Translations under genes and position numbers: made by a program
Notes under the pieces: generated by a model
Seen by the model: the letters and a program-made list of their open reading frames with translations, nothing else
What the model was told of the DNA's origin: nothing
Database searches by the model: none
Assembly: GCF_012848175.1 (NCBI RefSeq)
Contig: NZ_CP051651.1
Span: 1,922,001 to 1,986,000 of the forward strand
Reading direction: 5' to 3'
DNA: 64,000 nt
Source of the DNA: Xanthomonas campestris pv. badrii
GTDB taxonomy: Bacteria > Pseudomonadota > Gammaproteobacteria > Xanthomonadales > Xanthomonadaceae
In this document: positions 36,982-46,499 of the stretch, piece after piece
Layout of the letters: each line of letters opens with the position of its first letter
How positions within the stretch are numbered: the stretch's first letter is position 1

Positions 36982-37293
36982 ATGACCCAGAAAATCGAAG
37001 GCAATCTACCGACCGCTGCCACCCTTCGTACCGCGGCCACCAGCAGCAAGATCGCCTCGGCCGGCGAAGATCGCGCGTCCCCGGTTGCCGCCACCCCGCC
37101 CACCGACAGCGTCAAGCTGACCGGCGAGGCGACCAACCTGCAGAACCTGCAGCGCGAGCTTTCGCAGTCCTCGGCGATCGACACCGGTCGCGTCCAGGCC
37201 GTGAAAGAGGCCTTGCAGAACGGCAGCTACACCATCAATCCGGATGCCATCGCCAGCCGCATGATGGATCTGAATCAACAACTGGCGGGTTGA
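36982..37293 (+). CDS. flgM: Anti-sigma28 factor FlgM
   Basis: The 103-residue protein has the FlgM-type C-terminal half (DSVKLTGEATNLQNLQRELS, VKEALQNGSYTINPDAIASR, MMDLNQQLAG). FlgM holds FliA inactive until the hook is complete and FlgM is exported. A GAGGAG ribosome site precedes the ATG at 36982. Transcription from a FliA promoter at 36926 gives the usual autoregulatory loop; the upstream flgA promoter may give early expression. Confidence 0.93.
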   Translation: MTQKIEGNLPTAATLRTAATSSKIASAGEDRASPVAATPPTDSVKLTGEATNLQNLQRELSQSSAIDTGRVQAVKEALQNGSYTINPDAIASRMMDLNQQLAG

Positions 37294-37307
37294 TCCCGAC
37301 GTAAAGG

Positions 37308-37640
37308 ATGAGCGTGAACGAGTTCCTGCAACGTCTCAGCGATGCGCTGGCCGGCGAACGCCAGGCATTACTCGAGAACGACATCGATGGGTTGATGCGG
37401 CACACGCAGGACAAGCTGTCTGCGCTGCGCGGCCTGGAAGCGGCAATGCCCGAAGGCCAGGAAGAGCGCCTGCGCGAGCTGGCCGAAGCCAACCGTGCCA
37501 ATGGCGCGCTGCTGGCCCGCCGTCGCCGTGAAGTGAACTGGGCGTTGCGTCACCTGGGCCGCACCGAGAGTGGGCCGTCGTACGACGCCAAGGGCCAATC
37601 CAGCGTGCTGCGCGGCGGACGTTCGTTGGCTGTGGCCTGA
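37308..37640 (+). CDS. flgN: FlgN-like flagellar export chaperone
   Basis: The 110-residue, largely helical protein (MSVNEFLQRLSDALAGERQA...) contains GLMRHTQDKLSALRGLEAAM, typical of FlgN, the chaperone for FlgK and FlgL. It starts 14 bases after flgM, the common flgMN order. The C-terminal 25 residues look disordered. Confidence 0.88.
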   Translation: MSVNEFLQRLSDALAGERQALLENDIDGLMRHTQDKLSALRGLEAAMPEGQEERLRELAEANRANGALLARRRREVNWALRHLGRTESGPSYDAKGQSSVLRGGRSLAVA

Positions 37641-37805
37641 GTTCCACCGCGTCTTGCAGCCGTCCGGTTGGCAGATACGCACCACGCCTGCGTCATCCGG
37701 CAGGCATTGTCTGGCCTGCGACACACCGCCGGGTAACGCCAACTGGCGATACGGCGCGTCGATGGTTCGGCGTATATTGAGGCGTCCTCTACGCCGCCTG
37801 CTCCC

Positions 37806-39032
37806 GTGACCGCCAAGTTTTTTCTCAATCAAGCCTTACTGCCGTCCTCGGATATCCTGCGCGCCTTCGGCGACCAGATGCTGGAGGGTGTGCTGCTGTT
37901 CCGCGCAGACGGAAAGCTCATTCTGGCCAACGCCGTTGCACGCCAAAGCCTGTGCAAGGAAGACCCCACCGACGACCGCAATCTGGGCGAGCGAATCTCG
38001 CAGGTGCTGCCCTCGGACGCGCTGAACCAGGCGCGCAGCAAGGGCAGCTGGACCGGCAGCCTGCCGGTGGCCGATCGCGTGGTCATTGCGCACCTGTACT
38101 ACAACGAAGCACAGGGCGTGGGCCATTTTCTGGCGCTGTTCCACAACATCGAAGGCCAGCAGGATTACGAGCGCGAGCTGCAGCAACGTCACGCCGAGCT
38201 GCGCCAGGCCTACATGCGCTTGAACGGCGCGCAGGACAAATTGCTGCAGTCGGAAAAGATGGCCTCCATCGGCCAGCTGGCCGCCGGCGTGGCGCACGAG
38301 ATCAATAATCCGATCGGCTATGTGCACTCCAATCTCGGCAGCCTGCAGGAATATCTGCGCAGCCTGTTCACCCTGATCGAAGCCTACGAGCGCGCGCTGC
38401 AGGCGCCGGATCCGAAGGCGCTGATTCCCGAGATCGACGAAATCCGCAACCGCGCCGACATCGACTTCATCAGCCGCGACCTGCCGCAGCTGATGGCCGA
38501 ATCGCGCGAAGGCATCGAGCGGGTGACCCGCATCGTGCGCGACCTCAAGGACTTCTCGTACTCGGACCGTTCCGAGTCGTGGAAGATGGTGGACCTGCAT
38601 GCCGGGCTCGAATCCACGATCAACATCATCTGGAACGAGCTCAAGTACAAGGTGACCCTGGAGCGCAACTACGCCGAACTGCCGCTGGTGGAGTGCCTGC
38701 CGTCCGAGCTCAACCAGGTCTACATGAACATGCTGCTCAACGCCGGCCAGGCGATCGTCGAGCGCGGCACGATCACCGTCACCACCGGGCGCGACGAAGC
38801 GGAAAACGTCTGGATCCAGTTCCAGGACAGCGGCGCCGGGATTGCCCCGGATCTGCTGCAGCGCATCTTCGACCCGTTCTTCACCACCAAGCCGGTGGGC
38901 AGCGGCACCGGCCTGGGCCTGTCGATCTCCTACGGCATCATCAACAAGCACCACGGCCGCATCGACGTGGAAAGCATCCCGGGGCAGGGCGCCAGTTTCC
39001 GGATCACGCTTCCGATCCGGCAGCCGAAGTAG
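37806..39032 (+). CDS. Soluble PAS-type sensor histidine kinase
   Basis: The 408-residue protein has an N-terminal PAS-like domain (about 15-115; [20 protein letters not shown]), a coiled coil ([15 protein letters not shown]), an H-box [20 protein letters not shown] with the phospho-accepting His near residue 163, and a complete HATPase part ([51 protein letters not shown]). No membrane segment is visible. The start is a GTG at 37806. With the GGDEF-EAL-receiver protein encoded next to it on the other strand, it is a likely partner in the RavS/RavA-RavR-type system; which published name applies cannot be decided here. Confidence 0.85.
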   Translation: MTAKFFLNQALLPSSDILRAFGDQMLEGVLLFRADGKLILANAVARQSLCKEDPTDDRNLGERISQVLPSDALNQARSKGSWTGSLPVADRVVIAHLYYNEAQGVGHFLALFHNIEGQQDYERELQQRHAELRQAYMRLNGAQDKLLQSEKMASIGQLAAGVAHEINNPIGYVHSNLGSLQEYLRSLFTLIEAYERALQAPDPKALIPEIDEIRNRADIDFISRDLPQLMAESREGIERVTRIVRDLKDFSYSDRSESWKMVDLHAGLESTINIIWNELKYKVTLERNYAELPLVECLPSELNQVYMNMLLNAGQAIVERGTITVTTGRDEAENVWIQFQDSGAGIAPDLLQRIFDPFFTTKPVGSGTGLGLSISYGIINKHHGRIDVESIPGQGASFRITLPIRQPK

Positions 39033-39043
39033 CGCTGGCGCGC

Positions 39044-39180
39044 TGGGAATCGGGAATCGGGAATCGGGAATCGGTAAAAGCGGTTGGTCGGTCGCTCGGT
39101 TTTAGCTGCGGGCCTGACAAGCAACAAGCTGGCTGGGGTCTGCTCTACCGATTCCCCATTCCCGATTCCCTACTCCCGGC
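39044..39180. repeat. GGGAATCGGGAAT element, copy C (between kinase and RavR-type gene)
   Basis: The left end holds four tandem GGGAATC units and the right end CGATTCCCCATTCCCGATTC followed by CCTACTCCCGG. The right end runs into the 3' end of the RavR-type gene: its last codons and stop (39170) lie inside the element. Confidence 0.85.
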
Positions 39181-40891
39181 CATTTCGCAGCTCGTCATGG
39201 GTGCGGAACGCCTGGCGGATGTGCTCGCGCAGTTCGTCATCGTTCCAGGGCTTGGTCAGAAAGCGGTAGATCGCGCCGCGGTTGATCGCCTCGGTGACGG
39301 TGGCCAGGTCCGTGTAGCCGGACAGCACCAGGCGCACGGTGTCGGGGTAGAGCATCTTGACCCGGCCCAGGAACTCGGTGCCGCTCATGTCGCTCATGCG
39401 CTGGTCCGAGAGAATGACCTGTACGTCGTTGGTGGCCAGCAGGTCGAAGGCGTCGCGCACGTTGCCGGCGGCCAGGATGCGATAACCATCGCGGCGGAAC
39501 AGGCGCACCAGCGAGCGCAGCACGTTTTCTTCGTCGTCCAGCAGCAGCAGGGTGCGGTCCGGGCGGCTTTCGGCGAACGACTCCGGGCGCAGATAGCGCC
39601 GGCGCAATGCCATGCCGGCCGACTCGGCCGACATCGGCTCGCCGAACAGATAGCCCTGGAAGATGTCGCAATCGTTGCGGCGCAAAAAGCCCAGCTGCGC
39701 CTGCGATTCCACGCCATTGGCAATGACCGTCATGCCGAGTTGGTGGCCCATGGCGATGATGGCGCGCGCGATCGCCGCCTCGCGGCTGCCGGCCGGTGCG
39801 CTCTTGATGAAGCTGCGGTCGATCTTCAGCCGGTCCACCGGATAGCGCACCAGCGCGCTCAGGCTGGAATCGCCGGTGCCGAAGTTGTCCAGGCTCAGGC
39901 TGATGCCTTCATTGCGCAGGTTGGCCATCGTCTCGTGGACGAAGTTGACGTTGTTGGTCAACGCGCTTTCGTTGATCTCCAGGGTCACGAACTGCGCCGG
40001 CACGCCGGCGGTCTGCAGCATCGCCATCACTTCGTTGAAGAAGCCCGGGCGCAACAGCTGCAGCGTGGAGACATTGACCGCAATGCTGAAATCGTCGAAA
40101 CCCTGGTCGCGCCACAGCCGCGCCTGGCGCACCGCGTTCTGCAGCACCCATTCGCCGATCTGCACGATCACGCCCAGCCGTTCGGCGGTGCGCATGAAGC
40201 GCTCCGGTACCAGCATGCCCAGGGTCGGCGACTGCCAGCGCAGCAGCGCCTCCATGCCGACGATGCGGCCGTCACGGGCGCTCACCAGCGGCTGATAGCG
40301 CAGGCGCAGCTCGCCATGCGGAATGGCATCGACGATCTGCCGCGCAATGATGCTTTCGCTATGCGCGTTGGTGGCGGAGTTGCGCGTGTACAGCCGCACC
40401 GTGTTGCCGCCTTCGCGCGCGGCCTGGTAGCTGGCTTCCTCGGCGTAATCCAGCAGCGTGGACAGCGAAGTGGAGTGCTCCGGACACAGGCTGATGCCGA
40501 CCTTGCCGGTCATGAACAGCGTGTACGGCAGCACCGACAGCGGCAATTCCAGCTGCTGGCGGATCTCCTCGGCAAAATCCTCCGGCAACGGCGTGTCGTC
40601 GCGGCGCACCGCCACGATGATCATCTCGTCGCTGCCGTGGCGCCACAGCTTGCCGCGGCTGCCCAGGAACTCCTGCAGGCGGCGCGCGGCCAGGGTCAGC
40701 GCCTGGTCGCCGACCTCGCCACTCATGTTCTCGTTGATCGAGGCGAAGTGGTCGATGTCGACGTGGAAGATCATCAGCGGCAGGCCGCCGGACGCGGCCG
40801 CATCCACCAGATGCAGCAATTCGGGATTGCCTGCGCCCAGGCGTGTCGGTTTGACGATTTCCAGTCCGGGCGGGATGACAGGGCTCCACAT
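39170..40891 (-). CDS. ravR: RavR-type GGDEF-EAL-receiver protein
   Basis: The 573-residue protein has a GGDEF domain (about 35-150) with GSDEM in place of GGDEF, an EAL domain (about 165-420) and a C-terminal receiver (about 440-560; LLLLDDEENVLRSL, VILSDQRMSDMSG, FLTKPWNDDEL). This order matches RavR of Xanthomonas campestris, a c-di-GMP regulator of virulence. The EAL motif itself (GMEALLRW), NESAL and KIDRSF are present, but the usual DDFGTG is DNFGTG and EGVE is NGVE, which may weaken hydrolysis. Its last codons lie in a palindromic element. The start is next to the stop of the membrane kinase gene, so both are co-transcribed. Confidence 0.85.
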   Translation of the reverse strand: MWSPVIPPGLEIVKPTRLGAGNPELLHLVDAAASGGLPLMIFHVDIDHFASINENMSGEVGDQALTLAARRLQEFLGSRGKLWRHGSDEMIIVAVRRDDTPLPEDFAEEIRQQLELPLSVLPYTLFMTGKVGISLCPEHSTSLSTLLDYAEEASYQAAREGGNTVRLYTRNSATNAHSESIIARQIVDAIPHGELRLRYQPLVSARDGRIVGMEALLRWQSPTLGMLVPERFMRTAERLGVIVQIGEWVLQNAVRQARLWRDQGFDDFSIAVNVSTLQLLRPGFFNEVMAMLQTAGVPAQFVTLEINESALTNNVNFVHETMANLRNEGISLSLDNFGTGDSSLSALVRYPVDRLKIDRSFIKSAPAGSREAAIARAIIAMGHQLGMTVIANGVESQAQLGFLRRNDCDIFQGYLFGEPMSAESAGMALRRRYLRPESFAESRPDRTLLLLDDEENVLRSLVRLFRRDGYRILAAGNVRDAFDLLATNDVQVILSDQRMSDMSGTEFLGRVKMLYPDTVRLVLSGYTDLATVTEAINRGAIYRFLTKPWNDDELREHIRQAFRTHDELRNGRE

Positions 40892-40894
40892 GAC

Positions 40895-43027
40895 TCAACG
40901 TCCACCATCTTCGTGGACGGACTCGCCGGCCGGGTGATAGGGCAGGCGCAACGTCACGCGCGTGCCTGCTCCGGGAGCCGATTCTATCGCGAGCACGCCG
41001 CCGACGGTTTGCGCACGCTCACGCATCACGATCAGCCCCAGTCCACGCGGACCCTCGGGCTCGAATCCATCGCCATCGTCGCTGACTTCCAGACTGAAGC
41101 TGGTGCTGTCGATCGAGTGCAGGCGCATGCGCACTTCGCCTGCACAGGCGTGACGCAACGCATTGGTCAGGCTTTCCTGGGCGATCCGGAAGCAGGCCTG
41201 CTCGATTTCGTTGCCGGGGCGCACGTCCAGTGGCTGTATATCCAGCTCCAGCCGCACCTGCGAGGCGCGGAACAGCATCGACGCCTGCCAGCGCAAGGCC
41301 GCTTCCAGGCCCAGCGCATCCAGTTGCGGCGGGCGCAACAGCATCGACAGATTGCGCAGCTTGGTCACGGTGGAATCGGCCAGCGACACCACTTCCAGCA
41401 AATCCTCACGGCGCGCATCCGGGTCCAGCTCGTCCAGCGCCGCATGCGCGGACAACTTCATCGCGGTGATCGCCTGGCCGATGTCGTCGTGCAGGTCGCG
41501 CGAGATGGCGCGGCGCTCGTCTTCCTGCAGCGAGAACAGCCGCTTGGCCATCGCCTGCAGCTCGGCATTGCTCTCGGCCAGCGCATCGCGCATGCGCTCG
41601 GGTTCGCTCAGGTCGCGCACCACCAGCAGCTTGCAGCTGCGCCCGCCATAGCGGATATCGCCGGCCGACAAGCCGGCGTAGAAGGTGCTGCCATCGCGGC
41701 GACGCATCGCCCGTGCGCTGGAGACCGGGTCGTTGCGGTCGCTGCCGGCGCGCAGGTACTCGCGCACCATGGGCAGGTCGGTGTCGCTGACCAGGGTTTG
41801 CAGCGGTTCGCCCAGGATGGTCTCGCCCTGGAAGCCGAACTGGGTGGAACCGGCGGCATTGGCGTACATCACGTGCTCGTCGGCCAGGATCAGCACGCCA
41901 TCCGGCAGTACCCGCACCAGCTCGCGGAATTGTTCCTCGCGCTCACGCAGCAGGCGCCGCGATTGCTCGCGTTCGCTCACGTCCTGCAAGGTGCCGTGCA
42001 CATGGCGGGCACCGCCGGGCAGGGTCACGCTCTCGGCGCGCAGATGCACCGTGCGTGGCTGCGAATCGCCGCCGGTGAGCGGCAGCAGCACGTCGATCTG
42101 CACCTCGCCGCCGGTGCACATGTCTTCGATCATGCGTTCGATCCGCACCTGGGTCGCGCTGTCGGAGGCGGTCAGCAGTTCTTCCAAGCGATGTTCGCGG
42201 CGGTGCATCGGCACGCTGCGCCCCAGGATGCGATAGACCGCCGACGAGTAGCGGCCGAGGCCGGTGGCCCGATCCAGCTGCCACGAGCCCAGCCGCGCGA
42301 TGCCTTGCGCTTCTTCCAGGCGTTTCAGTGCCTCGTCGCGCAGTTGCTGTGCCTGCCGCTCTTCGCTGCGGTCCACCGTGACTACCAGGCGGGCAGGGCC
42401 GCTGGTCAGATGCAGCTGGTTGCTGCGGACCTCGACATGCCGCGGTCCGCTGCGCGTCATCAGATCTTCGTTGAGCACGCAGGTGGCATCGCCCTTGCCA
42501 CGGATCTGGGTGATGATCTCTTCCAGCCGCTCGCCATCGGCATTGGGCCAGATCGCCTCCAGCGTCTGCTGCAGGAACTCGTCGCGCTCCCAACCGAAAA
42601 ATTCCAGCGCCGCAGGATTGGCATCCAGGATGCGCATGCTTGCCAGGTCGTACATGAAAGCCGGGCTGGGCAGCGCCAGGAATTTGGCGTTCAGCAGTTC
42701 TTCGGACTGCGCCAGCTGCGCATGCTCGTCCACGATCAAGGCCACGAAGCGCCGCAGCACCAGATGGATCACGATGCTGGAAAGCAGCAAGAAGCTGGCA
42801 TCGGACCAGCGCTCCGGTGTGGCGGCACCGGCCAGGTTGAGCAGGCGGTTGCCCAGCAGCAGCCACAGCACGCCGATCAGCAGGTAGAGGCCGGTCAGCG
42901 TCCACAGGCCTTGCTGCAGGCGCTCGGCCAGGCGAAGTCGGGAAACGGGAGGGGACGAGAATACGGGCGCGGCGGCAGGTTGATGCATGGGTCCGCGAAC
43001 GACCTCAGGAGCTGGCGATGGGGCCAT
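40895..43027 (-). CDS. Membrane-bound multi-PAS histidine kinase (NarX/LuxR-partner type)
   Basis: This 710-residue protein has two N-terminal membrane helices (about 43-60 and 75-95) and three PAS-like domains starting near 115 (LALPSPAFMYDLASMRILDA), 235 and 360 (LPDGVLILADEHVMYANAAG). A HisKA_3 region follows (DERRAISRDLHDDIGQAITA) with a C-terminal HATPase (RIAQESLTNALRHACAGEV, DDGDGFEPEGPRGLGLIVM). The kinase class usually pairs with response regulators; here the downstream RavR-type receiver is four bases away. PAS domains suggest redox or oxygen sensing, as proposed for RavS. A later ATG at 42988 could be the start. Confidence 0.87.
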   Translation of the reverse strand: MAPSPAPEVVRGPMHQPAAAPVFSSPPVSRLRLAERLQQGLWTLTGLYLLIGVLWLLLGNRLLNLAGAATPERWSDASFLLLSSIVIHLVLRRFVALIVDEHAQLAQSEELLNAKFLALPSPAFMYDLASMRILDANPAALEFFGWERDEFLQQTLEAIWPNADGERLEEIITQIRGKGDATCVLNEDLMTRSGPRHVEVRSNQLHLTSGPARLVVTVDRSEERQAQQLRDEALKRLEEAQGIARLGSWQLDRATGLGRYSSAVYRILGRSVPMHRREHRLEELLTASDSATQVRIERMIEDMCTGGEVQIDVLLPLTGGDSQPRTVHLRAESVTLPGGARHVHGTLQDVSEREQSRRLLREREEQFRELVRVLPDGVLILADEHVMYANAAGSTQFGFQGETILGEPLQTLVSDTDLPMVREYLRAGSDRNDPVSSARAMRRRDGSTFYAGLSAGDIRYGGRSCKLLVVRDLSEPERMRDALAESNAELQAMAKRLFSLQEDERRAISRDLHDDIGQAITAMKLSAHAALDELDPDARREDLLEVVSLADSTVTKLRNLSMLLRPPQLDALGLEAALRWQASMLFRASQVRLELDIQPLDVRPGNEIEQACFRIAQESLTNALRHACAGEVRMRLHSIDSTSFSLEVSDDGDGFEPEGPRGLGLIVMRERAQTVGGVLAIESAPGAGTRVTLRLPYHPAGESVHEDGGR

Positions 43028-43068
43028 CTTAGCCGCAACTGCGCCCGGTTCGGTCGCGCCCGCAACAG

Positions 43069-45933
43069 GTGCCTCAACTAATCCGCCGAACGGCCGTTAT
43101 CCATTGCGACTCCGAGCCAGGGGTCGATCCTTCGGAGTGTTCCAGAGTGGACTCAGGCGTCATTGCAAGCATGCTGCAGCACCCGCTGACCTCAGCGGTG
43201 GTGTTGTTGGATGCGCATGGCCAGCCCCTGGCGGCCAATCGCGTTGCGCAGTCCCTCGGGCTGCCGGCAACCCTCGGCGCATACGCCGAAGTGCTGGAAA
43301 GCAGTCGGGCCCAGGTGGCCGACAGCGGCGGCATGACCGCCTGCGTGCTGCCTGGCACCGGGGGCGGCCGGCTGGAAGGCTGGCTGCGCGCGGTCTGCGA
43401 CGAGCATGGCCAGGTGATGGCCTTCACCTTGAGCATTCCCGAGCCGATGGGCGCCGATGGCACCAGCCGCTGGGAAATGGGCCTGGACAGTGCCGACCAC
43501 GGTTTGTGGGACTGGGATATCCCGGCCGACGTGGTGTACCGCTCCGAACGCTGGACCCGCATGCTCGGCTATTCCGAGCAGCCGCTGCCGAACAACCTCA
43601 CCGCACTTTCCGGCCTGATCCATCCCGATGATCACGCGCACGTCAGTGCCGCGGTGCAGGCGCATCTGGATGGTCGCACCGATACCTATGTGGCCGAATT
43701 CCGGCTGCGCCAGCACGATGGCCAATGGCGTTGGATCCTGGATCGCGGCCGCGTGGTGTCGCGCACCGCCGATGGCCGCCCGTTGCGCATGGTCGGCACG
43801 CATACCGATGTGCACCACCAGAAATTGCTCGAGCAGCAACTGCGCGAACAGCAGGCCCAGCTGGAGGAAGCCCAGCGCATCGCCAGCATGGGCAGCTGGA
43901 GCTGGGATTCGTTGAAGGACCAGCTCTGGATCTCCCAGGATTTCCTGCAGCAGCTCGGCATGGACCAGCTGCGTCTGCGGGGCATCCGCGACCTACTGCG
44001 GCTGCTCGCCCGGCCGTCGGTTGCGCACCTGCGCAGTGCCTGGCGCAAGATCAAGCATGAAGGCCTGCCGGTGCATTTCGAGCTGGAAGTCAACGGCCTG
44101 CTCGGCGTCAATCCGCATCACCTGCGGGTCTGGGCGCAGCCGGTCTTCGATGGCGACGGCAGCATGGTGCGTGTGCTTGGCCAGTTGCAGAACGTCACCG
44201 AACAACGCCAGACCGACGCCCTGATCCGCTGGCGCACCGAGTTGCTCAATCGCGTGTCCGCGCTGGGCAAGATCGGCGGCTGCGAGATCGAGGTCGACAC
44301 CCGCCGCATGCAGTGGACCGAGGAGTGCTACCGCATCCACGGCCTGCGCAAGGAAAACATCACCCTGGAGCAGGCGCTGGCGCTGTACACCCAGGATTCG
44401 CGCGATGCGTTCGAAGCGGCGCTGCTGCGCATTTCCGACGGCGGCCTGCCCGAGCAACTGGAGCTGTGCTTCTATCGCAATTCCGGCCAGCGCATCTGGG
44501 TGCAGGTCCTTATTGAACTGGACCGACGCGAAGGCCTGCCGCCGCGCTTCGTGGCCTTGTTCCGCGACGTCACCCGCGAGCGCGAAGCCAACGAACGCAT
44601 CGAACTGCTGGCGCATTACGATCGCCTGACTGGCCTGCCGAACCGCTTCCTGCTGCGCGAGCAGGCAGAAAACGCCATCCGTGAAGCGCATGAGCGTGGC
44701 CAGTTGATGGCCATGCTGCTGATCGATCTGGATGGCTTCAAGAGCATCAACGACTCGTTCGGTCATGCCACCGGCGACAACCTGCTCAAGCTCGCCTCCG
44801 CACGCCTGCACCAGCACCTGCGCAACAGCGACCTGTTCGGCCGCTTCAGCGACGACGAGTTCATCGTGCTGCTGCGCGACCTGTCCGAGCCGGAAGATGC
44901 CGGCCACGTGGCGCGCAAGCTGATCAGCGCGTTGGGCGAACCGCTGCGCAAGGACCACGTCACCCTCAAGCTCGGCGCCAGCATCGGCATCGCGCTGCAA
45001 GGGGAGGGCCTGTCGGACTTCGATAGCCTGTTGCGCGCTGCCGATGCGGCGATGTATGCGGCAAAGGAATCCGGCCGCAACACCTTCCATTACTACAGCC
45101 AGGACGTGCTGCTGCGTGCGCAGCGCCGCCTGGAGCTCGAACATGCGCTGCAGGGCGCGCTCGAGCGCGAGGAATTCACCCTGGTCTACCAGCCGCTGGT
45201 CAACACCGTGGGCGATGCCTCGCCGGCAATCGAAGCGCTGATGCGCTGGAATCGACCCGGCCATGGCCCGTGCAGCCCGGCCGAATTCATCCCGATCGCC
45301 GAAGAATGCGGCGAGATCGTGCGCCTGGGCGAATGGGTCATCGGCGAAGCCTGCCGCCAGGCGGTGGTCTGGGATCGCGCCGGGCTCAATTTCAGCCGCA
45401 TCGCGGTCAATGTGTCGGCGGTGCAGTTGCGCGAGCGCGGCTTTGCCGAGCGCGTGCTGGAGATCTGCCGCGACAACAGCTGGTCGCCGTCACGGCTGGA
45501 GCTGGAACTGACCGAATCGGCCTTGATCCGCGATTCGGACTCGCTGCGCCGCTGCTTCGAACTGTTCGAACAGAATGGCGTGCTGCTGGCGGTGGACGAT
45601 TTCGGCACCGGGTTCTCCAACCTGCATTACCTCAATCGCTTCCCGGTGCAGCGCCTGAAGATCGACCGCAGCTTCGTACAAGGCATGCTCGACGACGCCA
45701 ACACTGCCGAGGTCACCCAGGCCATCGTGCATCTGGGTCACGCGCTGGGCATGCAGGTGGTCGCCGAAGGCGTGGAGACGGTGCAGGAGGACGCCTTGCT
45801 GCGCCAGCAGGGTTGCGACGAAATCCAGGGCTATTTCTACTCACGCCCGCTGTCGCCGCGCGACATGGCGCAGTGGCTGCGCGAGGCCGAGGCCGGCATG
45901 CGGCTGGGCGCGCGGCTGGTCATCGCCAGCTGA
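43069..45933 (+). CDS. PAS-GGDEF-EAL c-di-GMP phosphodiesterase
   Basis: This 954-residue protein has several N-terminal PAS/PAC regions (about 25-480; GLWDWDIPADVVYRSERWTR and SMGSWSWDSLKDQLWISQDF mark two of them). A GGDEF domain near 520-690 has SDDEF at its active site, and the EAL domain (about 700-945) is intact: AIEALMRW, LELELTESAL, VDDFGTGFSNL, KIDRSFV, VAEGVET, IQGYFYS. It should hydrolyse c-di-GMP, with the GGDEF part regulatory. The first possible start is GTG 43069. GTG 43147 has a better ribosome site (GGAG) and would leave a 119-base divergent promoter region. Confidence 0.88.
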   Translation: MPQLIRRTAVIHCDSEPGVDPSECSRVDSGVIASMLQHPLTSAVVLLDAHGQPLAANRVAQSLGLPATLGAYAEVLESSRAQVADSGGMTACVLPGTGGGRLEGWLRAVCDEHGQVMAFTLSIPEPMGADGTSRWEMGLDSADHGLWDWDIPADVVYRSERWTRMLGYSEQPLPNNLTALSGLIHPDDHAHVSAAVQAHLDGRTDTYVAEFRLRQHDGQWRWILDRGRVVSRTADGRPLRMVGTHTDVHHQKLLEQQLREQQAQLEEAQRIASMGSWSWDSLKDQLWISQDFLQQLGMDQLRLRGIRDLLRLLARPSVAHLRSAWRKIKHEGLPVHFELEVNGLLGVNPHHLRVWAQPVFDGDGSMVRVLGQLQNVTEQRQTDALIRWRTELLNRVSALGKIGGCEIEVDTRRMQWTEECYRIHGLRKENITLEQALALYTQDSRDAFEAALLRISDGGLPEQLELCFYRNSGQRIWVQVLIELDRREGLPPRFVALFRDVTREREANERIELLAHYDRLTGLPNRFLLREQAENAIREAHERGQLMAMLLIDLDGFKSINDSFGHATGDNLLKLASARLHQHLRNSDLFGRFSDDEFIVLLRDLSEPEDAGHVARKLISALGEPLRKDHVTLKLGASIGIALQGEGLSDFDSLLRAADAAMYAAKESGRNTFHYYSQDVLLRAQRRLELEHALQGALEREEFTLVYQPLVNTVGDASPAIEALMRWNRPGHGPCSPAEFIPIAEECGEIVRLGEWVIGEACRQAVVWDRAGLNFSRIAVNVSAVQLRERGFAERVLEICRDNSWSPSRLELELTESALIRDSDSLRRCFELFEQNGVLLAVDDFGTGFSNLHYLNRFPVQRLKIDRSFVQGMLDDANTAEVTQAIVHLGHALGMQVVAEGVETVQEDALLRQQGCDEIQGYFYSRPLSPRDMAQWLREAEAGMRLGARLVIAS

Positions 45934-46092
45934 CGCAGTGCGCAGCGTTGCGTGCACCACGCCGCGGCGCAGCGGACCATGCGCGATCCATGCGCCTTGC
46001 CCAACGATTGAAGACAGCAGCTTGCGAGTCGTTGCGGCGCTTGGTTGCGGCCAAACCCAGCACACCCAAAGGCGCCGTGACCTTATCCTTGC

Positions 46093-46390
46093 CGGGACCT
46101 GCCGTGACGGTAGCTACCTGTTGGCATCCCTTGCGCCGATGGTTCCGCACTCGGTGAGGACACCGCACCAGACAGTTGGCTGGCGGCTTTCTTGAAGAAC
46201 GAGAACACCGCGTCACGCGGTTCGCCGGTCGCTTGTCGAAAACGTTGCGCACCGACCATCGTGACTGGTGCTTGCCCGCCCACCCTCGCGGGACGCTTGG
46301 CGGCATGGATGCCGCCAAGGAGCTTGCAAGGACGTACTTGCAGCGTGTCCCGCGAGGGTGGGCGGGCAAGGACCCTGCAACGAAGCAACA
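46093..46390. repeat. Long dispersed palindromic repeat, copy II
   Basis: The element has arms at 46271-46294 (CTTGCCCGCCCACCCTCGCG...) and 46347-46370 (...CGCGAGGGTGGGCGGGCAAG) enclosing a perfect inner palindrome TTGGCGGCATGGATGCCGCC with AA at 46298-46319. It also carries the block CACCGCACCAGACAGTTGGC at about 46161-46181. The block order is the same as in copy I at 30455-30860. The flanking 45934-46092 and 46500-46699 parts show no gene. Confidence 0.82.
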
Positions 46391-46467
46391 GGTGCCTGAT
46401 CCCCTTGCGCCAAGTCGCCCCAATCGTGTCGTGTCGATCGACGCACCACGTTCTGTCGAAAAATCGT

Positions 46468-46499
46468 CGTGCAGACGTGCAGACGTGCAGACGTGCAGA
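46468..46499. repeat. Eight-base tandem repeat (four units)
   Basis: Four perfect copies of CGTGCAGA follow each other, and a fifth degenerate unit starts at 46500. It lies in non-coding DNA next to the long palindromic repeat. Such short perfect arrays often vary in number between strains. Confidence 0.9.

Noticed and set aside
38579..43081. A 1500-codon open frame on the plus strand
   Set aside because: It is antisense to the RavR-type gene and the membrane kinase and crosses an intergenic repeat. Its product is rich in His, Gln and Arg with no domain; long antisense frames are expected at this GC content.
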